Shown here piece by piece: positions 29,572-39,641 of a stretch of 64,000 nucleotides of DNA. The stretch is taken from the NCBI RefSeq assembly GCF_001431645.1, contig NZ_LLXU01000024.1:21578-85577 (forward strand), in the 5' to 3' direction. The first letter of the stretch is position 1, and each line of letters starts with the position of its first letter. Under the pieces are notes generated by a model that saw nothing but the letters and a program-made list of their open reading frames with translations, was not told where the DNA came from and searched no databases. The DNA is from Stenotrophomonas panacihumi (GTDB lineage: Bacteria; Pseudomonadota; Gammaproteobacteria; Xanthomonadales; Xanthomonadaceae). Both the position numbers and the translations under genes were made by a program.

Positions 29572-31947
29572 ATGCACGACGTCAAGTCCGATTCCCGGCT
29601 CGCCCAGCAGATCGCCCAGACCATCGCCGACGAGATCGGCGCCCAGACCGCCCAGGCCCGCGCGGCCATCGCGTTGCTCGACGAAGGCGCCAGCGTTCCC
29701 TTCATCGCGCGCTACCGCAAGGAAGTCACCGGCGGGCTGGACGACACGCAGCTGCGCAACCTGGAAGTGCGCCTGACCTACCTGCGCGAACTGGAAGAGC
29801 GCCGCGCCGCGGTGCTGTCCAGCATCGAGGAGCAGGGCAAGCTCAGCGACGAACTCCGCGCGGAGATCGTGGCCGCCGATACCAAATCGCGCCTGGAAGA
29901 CCTCTACCTGCCGTACAAGCCCAAGCGCCGTACGCGCGCGCAGATCGCCCGCGAGGCGGGGCTGGAGCCGCTGGCCGACGGCCTGCTGGGTGATCCTTCG
30001 CAGGTGCCGGAGGCCTTCGCCGCCGGTTTCGTCGATGCGGAGAAGGGCGTGGCCGACACCAAGGCCGCGCTGGAAGGCGCCCGCGCGATCCTGATGGAGC
30101 GCTGGGGCGAGGACGCCAAGCTGGTCGGCGAACTGCGCCAGTGGCTGGGTGAGCACGGTGTCATCCGTGCGCGCGTGGCCGAAGGCAAGGAAGAAGCCGG
30201 CGCCAAGTACCGCGATTATTTCGAGCACGCCGAATCGCTGGCGAAGATTCCCTCGCACCGCCTGCTGGCGTTGTTCCGCGCGCGCCGCGAGGAAATCCTG
30301 TTCCTGGACCTGGACCCCGGCAACGAAGCCGAGCCGGGTCACCAGTATTGCGAGGGTCGCGTCGCCCTGGCCGCCGGCGTCGCCGACAAGGGCCGCGCCG
30401 CCGATGCGTGGCTGCTCACCGCCTGCCGCCTGACCTGGCGCGCCAAGCTGCACATGCACCTGCTGCTGGACCTGTTCAACCAGGCCCGCGAGAAGGCCGA
30501 GGCCGAGGCCATCGCCGTGTTCGGCGACAACCTCAAGGACCTGCTGCTGGCGGCTCCGGCCGGCCCGAAGACCGTGCTCGGCCTGGACCCGGGCATCCGC
30601 ACCGGCTGCAAGGTGGCGGTGGTCGATGCAACCGGCAAGCTGGTGGCGACCGACACCATCTACCCGCACGAACCCAAGCGGCAGTGGGACCAGTCGCTGG
30701 CGGTCCTGCGCAAGCTGTGCATGCAGCACAACGTGGAGCTGATCGCCATCGGCAACGGCACCGCCAGCCGCGAGACCGACAAGCTGGCCGGCGAGGCCAT
30801 CAAGGCGATGCCCGAGGCCAAGGTGCAGAAGATCGTGGTGAGCGAGGCGGGCGCGTCGGTGTATTCGGCGTCCGAATTCGCAGCCAGGGAATTCCCGAAC
30901 CTGGACGTCTCGCTGCGTGGCGCGGTGTCCATCGCGCGGCGCCTGCAGGACCCGCTGGCTGAACTGGTGAAGATCGAGCCCAAGGCGATCGGCGTGGGCC
31001 AGTACCAGCACGACGTGGACCAGTTCCGCCTGGCGCGCGCGCTCGATGCGAAGGTGGAGGACTGCGTGAACGCGGTCGGCGTGTACGTCAACACCGCCTC
31101 GGCCGCGCTGCTGTCGCGCGTGTCGGGTCTCTCGTCCACGGTGGCCGAGAACATCGTGCGCCATCGCGACGACAACGGCCCGTTCAAGCGCCGCAAGGAC
31201 TTGCTGAAGGTCGCGCGCCTGGGCGACAAGACCTTCGAACAGTGCGCCGGCTTCCTGCGCATCGCCGATGGCGACGAGCCGCTGGACGTCTCGGCCGTGC
31301 ACCCGGAGGCCTACCCGGTGGTGGAGCGCATCGTCGAGGCGACCGGCAAGCCGATCAAAGCGCTGCTCGGCGATGGCAGTTTCCTGCGCGGCCTGCGCGC
31401 CGAGCAGTACACCGACGAACAGTTCGGCGTGCCGACCGTGCGCGACATCCTCAAGGAGCTGGAAAAGCCCGGCCGCGACCCGCGCCCGGAGTTCAAGGCC
31501 GCGCGCTTCGCCGAAGGCGTGGAGGAGATCAAGGACCTGCGCCCGGGCATGGTGCTGGAGGGCGTGGTGAGCAACGTGGCCGCGTTCGGTGCGTTCGTGG
31601 ACATCGGCGTGCACCAGGACGGCCTGATCCACATCTCCGCGCTGTCCGACACCTACGTCAAGGACCCGCGCGACGTGGTCAAGGCCGGCGACATCGTCAA
31701 GGTGAAGGTGCTGGAGGTGGACGTGGCGCGCAAGCGCATCGCGCTGACCCGTCGCCTGGAGGATGCGCCGGCACCGGCCGCGCGTGATATGCGCACGGCG
31801 CAGCCGGGCGGGCGTGATGTCGGACGTGGCCCGGGTGGCCGGGGTCCGAATGGCGGCGGTGGGCAGGGCAAGCCGCGCCAGGTGAGCGCGCCGCCGCCGG
31901 CGAACAGCGCGTTGGCCGACGCCTTCGCGCGCGCACGCAAGAACTGA
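29572..31947 (+). CDS. tex: Transcription accessory protein Tex (S1 RNA-binding)
   Basis: 791-residue nucleic-acid-binding protein related to eukaryotic Spt6. N-terminal helical region with [20 protein letters not shown], a YqgF/RuvC-like fold opening at [18 protein letters not shown], a helix-hairpin-helix ([20 protein letters not shown] and [14 protein letters not shown]) and a C-terminal S1 domain ([35 protein letters not shown]). The last 50 residues are a Gly/Arg/Pro-rich tail typical for Tex. The ATG at 29572 gives the standard N-terminus. Confidence 0.95.
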   Translation: MHDVKSDSRLAQQIAQTIADEIGAQTAQARAAIALLDEGASVPFIARYRKEVTGGLDDTQLRNLEVRLTYLRELEERRAAVLSSIEEQGKLSDELRAEIVAADTKSRLEDLYLPYKPKRRTRAQIAREAGLEPLADGLLGDPSQVPEAFAAGFVDAEKGVADTKAALEGARAILMERWGEDAKLVGELRQWLGEHGVIRARVAEGKEEAGAKYRDYFEHAESLAKIPSHRLLALFRARREEILFLDLDPGNEAEPGHQYCEGRVALAAGVADKGRAADAWLLTACRLTWRAKLHMHLLLDLFNQAREKAEAEAIAVFGDNLKDLLLAAPAGPKTVLGLDPGIRTGCKVAVVDATGKLVATDTIYPHEPKRQWDQSLAVLRKLCMQHNVELIAIGNGTASRETDKLAGEAIKAMPEAKVQKIVVSEAGASVYSASEFAAREFPNLDVSLRGAVSIARRLQDPLAELVKIEPKAIGVGQYQHDVDQFRLARALDAKVEDCVNAVGVYVNTASAALLSRVSGLSSTVAENIVRHRDDNGPFKRRKDLLKVARLGDKTFEQCAGFLRIADGDEPLDVSAVHPEAYPVVERIVEATGKPIKALLGDGSFLRGLRAEQYTDEQFGVPTVRDILKELEKPGRDPRPEFKAARFAEGVEEIKDLRPGMVLEGVVSNVAAFGAFVDIGVHQDGLIHISALSDTYVKDPRDVVKAGDIVKVKVLEVDVARKRIALTRRLEDAPAPAARDMRTAQPGGRDVGRGPGGRGPNGGGGQGKPRQVSAPPPANSALADAFARARKN

Positions 31948-31968
31948 GGTACGGGTTAAAGCGTTCAC

Positions 31969-31998
31969 CACGAAGGGGCTGCGGCCCCTTCGTGCTTT
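31969..31998 (+). terminator. Terminator-like hairpin after tex
   Basis: CACGAAGGGG (31969-31978) pairs perfectly with CCCCTTCGTG (31985-31994), followed by CTTTCC. The stem is strong and 21 bases past the stop, but the T-tract is short. Confidence 0.7.
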
Positions 31999-32118
31999 CC
32001 GGGGAGTCGCCTCGGGAAGCCAGTAAAACTACGCAGACACGGGCAGTGCTTTTTCCGACGCTTCGCAGCGACCCGGCTCCTACCCTCATGGCTCTGACCC
32101 GAACTGCAGGGCGACGCC

Positions 32119-34419
32119 ATGGCGCTCGAAGACGAAAAGCGCGGTACCCCGGACATCCTCCCCCGTCCGGACTTTCATTTCCGCGGTGAAGTAGGGCGCA
32201 CCTACGCCGATTCGGACCCCGCGCAGTTCCCCCAGCCGGTGCAGGCGCCGGCCAAGGCGCCCAACGTGGTGCTGATCCTGCTCGATGACGTGGGCTTCGG
32301 CCAGTTCAGCACCTTCGGGGGTGGCGTGCCTTCACCCACGATGGATCGCCTCGCCGAGGAAGGCCTGCGCTACAACCATTTCCACACCACCGCGCTGTGC
32401 AGCCCCACGCGCGCGGCGCTGATCACCGGGCGCAACCACCATTCGGCCTCCTTTGCCGGCATCACCGAGCTGGCCACCGGCTACGACGGCTATAGCTGCG
32501 TGCTGCCGCGCAACTGCGGCACGGTGGGCGAGGTGCTGCGCCAGAACGGCTACATGACCGCGTGGATCGGCAAGAACCACAACACGCCGACCTGGGAGCT
32601 CAGCGCGGCTGGCCCCTACGATCGCTGGGCCAATGGCCTGGGCTTCGACTATTTCTACGGGTTCAATGCCGGCGACATGAACCACTGGAACCCGCTGCTG
32701 TTCGAGAACCGCGACCTCGTGCCGGCTTCGGACGATCCGGATTACCACCTCACCGAAGACCTCGCCGACAAGGCCATCGCCTGGGTGCGCAAGGTCAAGA
32801 GCATCGCGCCGGACCGTCCGTACTTCCTGTATGTCGCGCCGGGCGCCACGCATGCGCCGCACCAGGCGCCGCAGTCGTGGATCGACAAGTTCAAGGGTCA
32901 GTTCGACATGGGCTGGGACGCGTATCGCGAACAGACCCTGGAACGGCAGAAGAAGCTGGGCGTGGTGCCGCAAGGCACCGACCTTACCGAACGTTCGCCG
33001 GGCCTGCCGGCCTGGGAAGGGCTGGCCCCGGACCAGCAGCGGTTGTACGCGCGGATGATGGAAGTCTTCGCCGCTTACGGCGCGCAGGTCGATACCGCGA
33101 TGGGGCGGGTGATCGACGCGGTGAAGGCGCTGCCTGATGCCGACAACACGATCATCGTCTATATCGCTGGCGACAACGGCTCCAGCGCCGAGGGCGGGCT
33201 GGAAGGGTCGCTCAACGAAAACCTGTTCTTCAATGGCTTCCCGGAAAAGTGGGAGGACAACTTCAAAGTCATCGACGAGCTGGGCGGGCCGAAGCACTTC
33301 AACCACTTCCCCTCGTCCTGGGCGCATGCGATGAACACGCCCTTCCAGTGGACCAAGCAGGTGGCCAGCCATTTCGGCGGCACCCGCAACCCGATGATCA
33401 TCAGCTGGCCGGAGCGCATCAAGGACAAGGGCGCGCTTCGGGAGCAGTTCCTGCACGTGATCGACATCGTGCCGACGCTGTACGAAGCCTGCGGCATCAC
33501 CGCGCCGCGCGAACTCAATGGCGTGCCGCAGAAAGACATCGAAGGGATCAGCTTCGCCTTCACCTTCGAGGACGGGAAGGCCGACAGCCGGCGGCGCACG
33601 CAGTACTTCGAACTGGCGTGCAACCGTGGGCTCTACCACGATGGCTGGATGGCCTCGGCGCCGTCGTTCGCGCCGTGGATTCCGACCCGGCCGGAGGACT
33701 GGTCGCCGGACAAGCAGGTGTGGGAGCTCTACAAGCTGGACGGTGATTTCTCGCAGGCGCACGACGTGGCCGCCGAGCACCCGGAGAAGCTGCGCGAGCT
33801 GCAGGACCTGTGGTGGGCCGAAGCCTCCAAGTACAGCGTGCTGCCGCTGGACTGGCGCGGCACGATCCGCATGAATGCCGAAGCGATGGGGCGGCCCAGC
33901 CTGGTGGGCAAGCGCACGCAGGTGACCTACCACGAGGGGATGCTCGCCCTGCCGGACGCGGCTTGCCTGCCGATGCTCAACAAGTCGTGGAAGATCACCG
34001 CCGACATCGAAGTGCCGGAGAAGGGCGAGGGCATGTTGATTACCCAGGGTGGTTCGGAAGGCGGTTACGGGCTGTACCTGCGCGAGGGCAAGCCCACGTT
34101 CGTCTACAACTTCCTCGGCGTGGAGCGGCCGACGTTCGCCGCGGAGGCCGCGATACCCAAGGGCCGTGCGAAGCTGGAAGTGGAGTTCGGCTACGACGGC
34201 GGCGGCATGGGCAAGGGCGGCACGGTGACGTTGCGCGTGGATGGCAAGCAGGTGGCGCAGGGAAGGCTGGAGCGCACGGTGCCGATCCAGTTTTCCATCG
34301 GCGAAGGCCTGGATATCGGCATGGATACCGGCTCGGCGGTGGATTGGACTTATCAGCTGCCGTTCCGCTTCAACGGGCGGATAGAGCAGGTGGACGTGGA
34401 GGTGTTTCCGGGGAAGTAG
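32119..34419 (+). CDS. Arylsulfatase (type I sulfatase family)
   Basis: 766-residue sulfatase. The formylglycine signature CSPTRAALITGR begins at Cys94, with the metal-binding LILLDDVGFGQFSTFGGG upstream and THAPHQAPQSWIDKF, IVYIAGDNGSSAEGG downstream. Length and the C-terminal beta-sandwich (LITQGGSEGGYGLYLREGK) match the long AtsA-like arylsulfatases of Pseudomonas. No signal peptide is visible, so it is probably cytosolic. No formylglycine-generating enzyme or sulfate-ester transporter is in the window, so maturation must rely on genes elsewhere. A likely role is sulfur scavenging from sulfate esters (inference). Confidence 0.9.
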   Translation: MALEDEKRGTPDILPRPDFHFRGEVGRTYADSDPAQFPQPVQAPAKAPNVVLILLDDVGFGQFSTFGGGVPSPTMDRLAEEGLRYNHFHTTALCSPTRAALITGRNHHSASFAGITELATGYDGYSCVLPRNCGTVGEVLRQNGYMTAWIGKNHNTPTWELSAAGPYDRWANGLGFDYFYGFNAGDMNHWNPLLFENRDLVPASDDPDYHLTEDLADKAIAWVRKVKSIAPDRPYFLYVAPGATHAPHQAPQSWIDKFKGQFDMGWDAYREQTLERQKKLGVVPQGTDLTERSPGLPAWEGLAPDQQRLYARMMEVFAAYGAQVDTAMGRVIDAVKALPDADNTIIVYIAGDNGSSAEGGLEGSLNENLFFNGFPEKWEDNFKVIDELGGPKHFNHFPSSWAHAMNTPFQWTKQVASHFGGTRNPMIISWPERIKDKGALREQFLHVIDIVPTLYEACGITAPRELNGVPQKDIEGISFAFTFEDGKADSRRRTQYFELACNRGLYHDGWMASAPSFAPWIPTRPEDWSPDKQVWELYKLDGDFSQAHDVAAEHPEKLRELQDLWWAEASKYSVLPLDWRGTIRMNAEAMGRPSLVGKRTQVTYHEGMLALPDAACLPMLNKSWKITADIEVPEKGEGMLITQGGSEGGYGLYLREGKPTFVYNFLGVERPTFAAEAAIPKGRAKLEVEFGYDGGGMGKGGTVTLRVDGKQVAQGRLERTVPIQFSIGEGLDIGMDTGSAVDWTYQLPFRFNGRIEQVDVEVFPGK

Positions 34420-34474
34420 GTCCGGCGGCCGGGTGTGGGTTATGGTCCGAGTCCATTGGACAAGGATTGCCGGA

Positions 34475-35041
34475 ATGCGACTTCTAAGCGCCTCTGGATT
34501 GCGCAGTGGGTGGTGCCTATTGTGGATGCTGTCCGCTGCCTCGCCGGCGGCGGCAGCCCCCTTGCTGCACCTCTACTGCGAAGGTGCGGGCGATCACCTG
34601 TATGTCTCCGAAGCGCCTGACGGCGCCGAGGAGAATGGCGGCCGTGCCGGGGTAGCATTGCTGCCGGTGGATGTGGGCAGGCTGGTGACTTACAGCCGCG
34701 AGGACGCAGCCGGAAATGCAGTCCGCAAGGGTTCACGCGTGGAGGAGCGGCAATGCGGCCGCCTGCGCGTGGAGATTCGGGGTGGCTATTTCAATGCGAA
34801 TCCGCAGGGCGAGCTGGGGGCGGCGGACGATTTTGCCGTCGTCGACGTCTACGAGGATCGGCGGCATGTGTTCGGGCCGGTGGCCATCGGCGCGTGTTCG
34901 ACCGAAGGCAGGCAGGCGGAGCAGGCCTGCCCTGAAGCTTGGGCTATTGCCATCAGTGTCATGCCTGCCCGTCGCCGCGCTCGGGGAGGTTGGTCGGTTT
35001 CACTAATGCATGCCTACGACGAGCGGCGCGTGGTGGAGTGA
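34475..35041 (+). CDS. Secreted hypothetical protein
   Basis: 188 residues with a signal peptide (LRSGWCLLWMLSAASPAAAA). The mature part has a Cys-containing LLHLYCEGAGDHLYVSEAP, then VRKGSRVEERQCGRLRVEIR with a following GGYF stretch, and an acidic VVDVYEDRR. Four mature Cys residues could form disulphides. No family recognised. The ATG at 34475 fits the signal peptide; earlier in-frame starts add non-signal sequence. Likely periplasmic. Confidence 0.65.
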   Translation: MRLLSASGLRSGWCLLWMLSAASPAAAAPLLHLYCEGAGDHLYVSEAPDGAEENGGRAGVALLPVDVGRLVTYSREDAAGNAVRKGSRVEERQCGRLRVEIRGGYFNANPQGELGAADDFAVVDVYEDRRHVFGPVAIGACSTEGRQAEQACPEAWAIAISVMPARRRARGGWSVSLMHAYDERRVVE

Positions 35042-35053
35042 GCACGCTGTCTG

Positions 35054-35091
35054 GGAAAAACAAAAGGGCCAAGCCGCAAGGCCTGACCCTT
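35054..35091 (-). terminator. Rho-independent terminator after tRNA-Leu
   Basis: Read on the minus strand, a 12-bp stem with two G-T pairs (35091-35080 with 35075-35064) closes on TTGC and runs into TTTTGTTTTT. It lies 10 bases past the tRNA 3' end. Confidence 0.88.
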
Positions 35092-35101
35092 CAGTTCAAT
35101 C

Positions 35102-35188
35102 TGGTGCCGAAGGTGGGACTCGAACCCACACGCTTTTAAGGGCGGCGGATTTTGAGTCCGCTGCGTCTACCGATTCCGCCACTTCGGC
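35102..35188 (-). tRNA. tRNA-Leu (anticodon CAA)
   Basis: The minus strand gives a complete 87-nt class II cloverleaf. The acceptor stem GCCGAAG pairs with CTTCGGC before an encoded CCA. The D arm begins GGCGGAATCGGTAGAC; the anticodon stem GCGGA/TCCGC encloses CTCAAAA, so the anticodon is CAA; a long variable arm follows, then GGGTTCGAGTCCC as the T arm. It reads UUG codons, which are rare in this GC-rich genome. Confidence 0.96.
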
Positions 35189-35198
35189 GCGGCCGCGA

Positions 35199-35204
35199 AG
35201 TATA
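35199..35204 (-). promoter_or_regulatory. -10 box of the tRNA-Leu promoter
   Basis: TATACT on the minus strand sits 10 bases before the mature tRNA 5' end. The -35 region is GC-rich and not convincing, so the promoter is supported by the -10 and position only. Confidence 0.45.
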
Positions 35205-35318
35205 GCCGAGGCCCCGCCGGAAATGCAGCTGCCTTCTGTGTTGTCCCGCCCCGTGTCCCGGTAGGCCAAGGGACACAAGGCCGGCGCTATACTCGAGGCT
35301 CGCTTCAGGGAGAAGGCA

Positions 35319-35696
35319 ATGTCGGCATTGCAGGGGCTGCGCGTGCTCGTGGTCGAGAACGACGAGATGAACGCCATGCTGCTGGAACTCCAGCTGGCCC
35401 AGGCCGGCGCCACCGTGGCCGGCCCGGCCGCCACCGTCGAGGCGGCGCTGCAGCAGGTGGAGGAGGAAGCCATGGATCTGGCGGTACTGGATTATCGATT
35501 GGGCGGCGGGCAGACCAGCGAAGCGGTCGCCGAACGCCTGAATACGCTCGGCGTGCCGTTCGTGGTCGCCACCGGCCAGGTCACCGGCGGGCTGCCGGCC
35601 GCCTTCGAGCGCGGCGTGCTGCTCACCAAGCCCTACCTGGCCGAGGACCTCGTGCGTTCGCTGCGCCAGGCGCAGGAGATCGCCGCGGGGCAATAA
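35319..35696 (+). CDS. Single-domain response regulator (CheY-like receiver)
   Basis: 125-residue receiver domain with no output domain. Acidic pocket in VLVVENDEMN (only one acidic pair position kept as E/D), phospho-acceptor Asp in LAVLDYRLGGG, the switch Thr in VVATGQ and the Lys in LTKPYLAED, so all catalytic residues are present. TATACT at 35288-35293 is a plausible -10, and AGGGAG precedes the ATG. It lies 66 bases before a hybrid histidine kinase and likely receives or drains phosphate from it. Confidence 0.88.
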   Translation: MSALQGLRVLVVENDEMNAMLLELQLAQAGATVAGPAATVEAALQQVEEEAMDLAVLDYRLGGGQTSEAVAERLNTLGVPFVVATGQVTGGLPAAFERGVLLTKPYLAEDLVRSLRQAQEIAAGQ

Positions 35697-35762
35697 CCCG
35701 CGCACACGGCGCTTTTTTGGCGTTATTGTGAGGTTGTTCCTGGGTTGCGACTGGGGAGCCGC

Positions 35763-38700
35763 ATGGAGACGACAGCACCGGTCATGCCGACCGGAATCGC
35801 AGCAGGTGCCTGCCAGCAATGGTTGGCGCAATCGCCAAGGTTGGCCGCCGCGTGGGGAGAACCCGCGCAGTGGGAGCCTTCGCTGCGCAGCGCGCTGTCG
35901 CTGTGCCTGAACAGCCCGTCCCCCGCGCTGTTGCTGTGGGGACCTTCGCTCAACTGCATCTACAACGAAGCCGGCGCGGTGCTGCTCGGTTCGCTGCATC
36001 CGTCTGCGTTCGGCATGTCGCTGGCCGAACTCGACACGCCGCTGCAGGCCGAGCTCATCGCCGCGGTCGGCGGGGTCGAGCCGGCGCTGGTCGCGGGCCT
36101 GCCGGTGACGCCGCCGGCCGAGACGGCCGGTTCGTGGTCGTGCAGCCCCCTGTTCGATACCGCCGGCGTGGCCGGCGTGTTGTGCGTGCGCGAGCGCCCG
36201 GCGCGCACGCCGCACCTGGTGGCCGCGTTCGAGGAGTCGCCAGCGTTCCTGGCCGTGCTGCGCGGGCCCGACTACGTCATTGAAAGCGCCAACCAGCGCA
36301 TGAAGCAGCTGCTGGGCGAACGCCAGATCATCGACCGCCCGCTGCACGCCGCCTTGCCCGAAGTGGTGGAGCAGGGGGTGATCAAGCTGCTGGACCAGGT
36401 GCGCCTGAGCGGCCAGCCGTTCCTCGGGCAGGCGGTGCGCCTGGTGCTGGAACGCCCGTTCGAGGTCGAGCCTTACGAGTCGGTGCTGGATTTCGTCTAC
36501 CAGCCGATGCGCGACGACGCCGGGGCGGTGGATGCGATCCTCGTGCACGGCATCGACGTCACCCAGCAGCGCCGCGCCGAAGAACGCAACCGCTTCCTGC
36601 TCAGCCTCGAGGACGCGCTGATGGCGCTCTCCGAGCCGCAGCAGATCCTCGATACGAGCGTGCGCCTGCTGTGCCAGCACCTGCAGGCCAACCGCGCCGG
36701 CTACGGGCTGATCGACATGGACCGGCGCACGATGCGCGTGCTCAGCGACCATGTCGAAGGGCTGCCGAGCGTGCGGGGCGAGTTCGAGCTGTGCAATGTC
36801 GCCGAGGGTTTCCTCGATGCCTTGCTCGACAACCGCCCGTGGGTGGTGCGCGACACCGAGGACGTGCACGCGCCGCCTTACCTGAGCGAGGGCTACCGCA
36901 ACCACGGCATCCGCGCCTCGCTGGCGGTGCCGCTGCACAAGAACGGCCAGCTGGTGGCGGCGATGGGCGTGCACCAGTCCACGCCGCGCTACTGGTCCGA
37001 GCATGAGATCGAGCTGGTGCGGCTGGTGGTGGCACGCTGCTGGGAGTCGATGCAGCGTGGCCGCGTGCAGCGCCAGCTGGCATCGAACGAAGCGCGGCTG
37101 CGCCGCCTGGCCGACACGCTGCCGCAGATCGTCTTCATCGCCGACACCCAGGGCATCGCGCGCTTCTTCAACAGCCGCTGGCACGAATACACCGGTTGCG
37201 ACCCGAACGCCGACGCGCGCGAAGGCTGGGATACCGCGCATACCGACGGCGGCCTGCGCCTGGCCGGGCAGGCCTGGCGCCAGGCACTGGCCGACGGTGA
37301 CGGTTTCGAGATCGAGTGCGAGCTGCGCCGCTACGACGGGCAGTACCGCTGGCACCTGGCGCGCGCTTTGCCGGTGCGCGAGGAGGATGGGCGCATCAGC
37401 CAGTGGATCGGCACCTATACCGACATCCACGACCGCCGTGGTTTCGAGGACCGCCTCACCGAGAGCGAGGCGCGCTTCCGCAAGCTGTGCGAGACGGTGC
37501 CGGCGATGATCTGGATGTCCGACGCGCAGGGCAACTGCGTGTACTGGAACCCGCGCTGGACCGAGTTCACCGGCCAGCCGCCCGAAGAAGCGATTCCGCG
37601 CGGCTGGTGGGAAGTGGTGCACCCGGACGACCTGGCCCGCGTGCGCCACGGCTTCCTGCAGGCGCTGGACGAGCGCCGCGCCTTCAATGCCGAATACCGC
37701 GTGCGCCGCCACGACGGCGAGTACCGCTGGTGCATGGACACGGCCACCGCGCATTTTGGCGTGGATGGCAGCTTCCTGGGCCACATCGGTTCGCTGATGG
37801 ACATCTCCGAGCGCAAGCGCATCGAGGATGCCACCGCCTCGGAGCGCTCGATCCTGGGCCTGATCACCACCGGCGCGCCGCTGGCCATCGTGCTCGATTC
37901 CATCGCCCTGAGCGTGGAAGCGCGCGGCGAGCGGGCGGTGCGCTGTTCCATCCTGCTGGCCAACCCCGAGCAGACCCTGCTGCGCTGCGCCGCCGCGCCC
38001 AGCCTGCCGCTGGAATACGCGGTGCGCTTCGACGGCCTGGCCATCGCGCCGGAGGGCACGCCGTGCGGCCGCGCGGCGTTCTCCGCGCACCAGATCATCT
38101 GCGAGGACATCGGCGCGGACCTGAGCTGGGGCGAACACCGCACGCATGCGCTGGCGATGGGCATCGCCGCCTGCTACGTCACCCCGATCCTCGGCAGCAA
38201 CGGCGTGGTGCTCGGCACCCTGGCCATGTACTACCGCACGCCGTACCAGCCGACCCTGCACGAGCAGGCGATGGCGCGTTCGGCCTCGCACCTGGCGGGC
38301 ATCGTCATCGAGCGCAACCGCATCGACGCGCAGCTGAAAGCTTCGCTGCAGGCGGAGAAGGACGCGCGCAACGACGCCGAGACCGCCAGCCGCATCAAGG
38401 ACGATTTCCTCGCCACGCTCAGCCATGAGCTGCGCACGCCGCTCAACGCGATCCTCGGCTGGTCGCGGCTGATGCAGACCGAATCCTTCGCCCCGGAGAA
38501 CATCGGCAAGGGGCTGGTCATCATCGAGCGCAGCGCCCGTTCGCAGGCGCAGATCATCGACGACCTGCTGGACATGAGCGCGATCCTCTCGGGCAAGGTG
38601 CGCCTGCAGCCGGAGCATTTCGATATCGGCGGGCTGGCGCGCAGCACCATCGACCTGATGCGCCCCACCGCGGGAACCAAGCAGGTCGACCTGCGCGTGC

Positions 38701-39563
38701 GCGGGCTGGAGGAGGGCGCCACGCCGTTCTTCGGCGATGCCGGCCGCCTGCAGCAGGTGCTGGTGAACCTGCTGGGCAATGCGATCAAGTTCACCCCCGC
38801 CGGCGGACGCGTGGAGCTGGAGATGGCCGCCGCGCCGGACCACCTGCGCTTGTCGGTGCACGACACCGGCGTGGGCATCGCCCCGGATTTCCTGCCGCAC
38901 GTGTTCGACCGCTTCCGCCAGGCCGATGCCAGCACGACACGCCGCGTCGGCGGGCTGGGGCTGGGCCTGTCGATCTCGCGCCAGCTGATCGACCTGCACG
39001 GCGGCTGGCTCGGGGCGACCAGCGCCGGGCACGGGCAGGGCGCCACGTTCACCCTGGTGCTGCCGTACCAGCACGGCGTCAGCGCGCCGCGAACGCAGGA
39101 CCCGGCCAGCGGCAAGGTCGGGCCGCTGCCGCAGGCGATGGCCGGGCGGCTGGGCGGCGTGCACCTGTTGCTGGTCGACGACGACGACGATTCACGCGAT
39201 GCCGCCGAGCATTTCCTGCGCCATGCCGGTGCGCAGGTGACCACGGCGGCCTCGGCCGACGCCGCCGAGCAGCTGATGCGCCAGCAGGTCTTCGATGCGC
39301 TGATCAGCGACATCGCCATGCCCGGGCGTGACGGTTACGACCTGATCCAGGCCGTGCGCGCCAGCAGCCAGGTGCGGCAGCCGCGCATCCCGGCCATCGC
39401 GCTCACCGCCTACGTGCGCGAGGAAGACCGCGAGCGGGCGATGATCGCCGGCTTCGACGGCCACATGGGCAAGCCGCTGGACCCGCTGGGGCTGGTCGAG
39501 TTGATCGAGGCGCTGGCGCGGCGCCGCGAGCAGCCGGCCGAGGACCGCGCCGCGACCGCCTAG
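35763..39563 (+). CDS. Multi-PAS/GAF hybrid sensor histidine kinase with C-terminal receiver
   Basis: 1266 residues, no transmembrane segments, so probably a cytosolic sensor. Order: N-terminal PAS-like domain (LLWGPSLNCIYNEAGAVLLG), a second PAS (VIESANQRMKQLLGERQ), GAF (LLCQHLQANRAGYGLIDMD), two PAS/PAC units (LPQIVFIADTQGIARFFNSR; VPAMIWMSDAQGNCVYWNPR), a second GAF (VRCSILLANPEQTLLRCAAA), then HisKA with the phosphorylated His in LSHELRTPLN (about residue 888), HATPase with DTGVGIAP and GGLGLGLSIS, and a receiver with Asp at about 1183 (LISDIAMPGRDG). GGGGAG lies 4 bases before the ATG at 35763. The signal is unknown; no haem or flavin motif is evident. Confidence 0.92.
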   Translation: METTAPVMPTGIAAGACQQWLAQSPRLAAAWGEPAQWEPSLRSALSLCLNSPSPALLLWGPSLNCIYNEAGAVLLGSLHPSAFGMSLAELDTPLQAELIAAVGGVEPALVAGLPVTPPAETAGSWSCSPLFDTAGVAGVLCVRERPARTPHLVAAFEESPAFLAVLRGPDYVIESANQRMKQLLGERQIIDRPLHAALPEVVEQGVIKLLDQVRLSGQPFLGQAVRLVLERPFEVEPYESVLDFVYQPMRDDAGAVDAILVHGIDVTQQRRAEERNRFLLSLEDALMALSEPQQILDTSVRLLCQHLQANRAGYGLIDMDRRTMRVLSDHVEGLPSVRGEFELCNVAEGFLDALLDNRPWVVRDTEDVHAPPYLSEGYRNHGIRASLAVPLHKNGQLVAAMGVHQSTPRYWSEHEIELVRLVVARCWESMQRGRVQRQLASNEARLRRLADTLPQIVFIADTQGIARFFNSRWHEYTGCDPNADAREGWDTAHTDGGLRLAGQAWRQALADGDGFEIECELRRYDGQYRWHLARALPVREEDGRISQWIGTYTDIHDRRGFEDRLTESEARFRKLCETVPAMIWMSDAQGNCVYWNPRWTEFTGQPPEEAIPRGWWEVVHPDDLARVRHGFLQALDERRAFNAEYRVRRHDGEYRWCMDTATAHFGVDGSFLGHIGSLMDISERKRIEDATASERSILGLITTGAPLAIVLDSIALSVEARGERAVRCSILLANPEQTLLRCAAAPSLPLEYAVRFDGLAIAPEGTPCGRAAFSAHQIICEDIGADLSWGEHRTHALAMGIAACYVTPILGSNGVVLGTLAMYYRTPYQPTLHEQAMARSASHLAGIVIERNRIDAQLKASLQAEKDARNDAETASRIKDDFLATLSHELRTPLNAILGWSRLMQTESFAPENIGKGLVIIERSARSQAQIIDDLLDMSAILSGKVRLQPEHFDIGGLARSTIDLMRPTAGTKQVDLRVRGLEEGATPFFGDAGRLQQVLVNLLGNAIKFTPAGGRVELEMAAAPDHLRLSVHDTGVGIAPDFLPHVFDRFRQADASTTRRVGGLGLGLSISRQLIDLHGGWLGATSAGHGQGATFTLVLPYQHGVSAPRTQDPASGKVGPLPQAMAGRLGGVHLLLVDDDDDSRDAAEHFLRHAGAQVTTAASADAAEQLMRQQVFDALISDIAMPGRDGYDLIQAVRASSQVRQPRIPAIALTAYVREEDRERAMIAGFDGHMGKPLDPLGLVELIEALARRREQPAEDRAATA

Positions 39564-39641
39564 CCGGCGCGGCGGTCCGCGGGAACCGACCGCCGCGCCG
39601 CGTGGTCATCCGTTGTGCCGAATTTCCCGCACAGGCCCGCC

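Noticed and set aside
35102..35188. Integration site at tRNA-Leu with an adjacent genomic island
   Set aside because: No integrase, no repeat of the tRNA 3' end within reach and ordinary base composition on both sides.
35136..39164. Very long open frame on the minus strand opposite the hybrid kinase
   Set aside because: It is a mirror frame caused by GC-rich third positions. Its product is a His/Arg/Gln-rich low-complexity chain, it crosses the response-regulator gene and ends in the tRNA, while the plus strand encodes clear domains.
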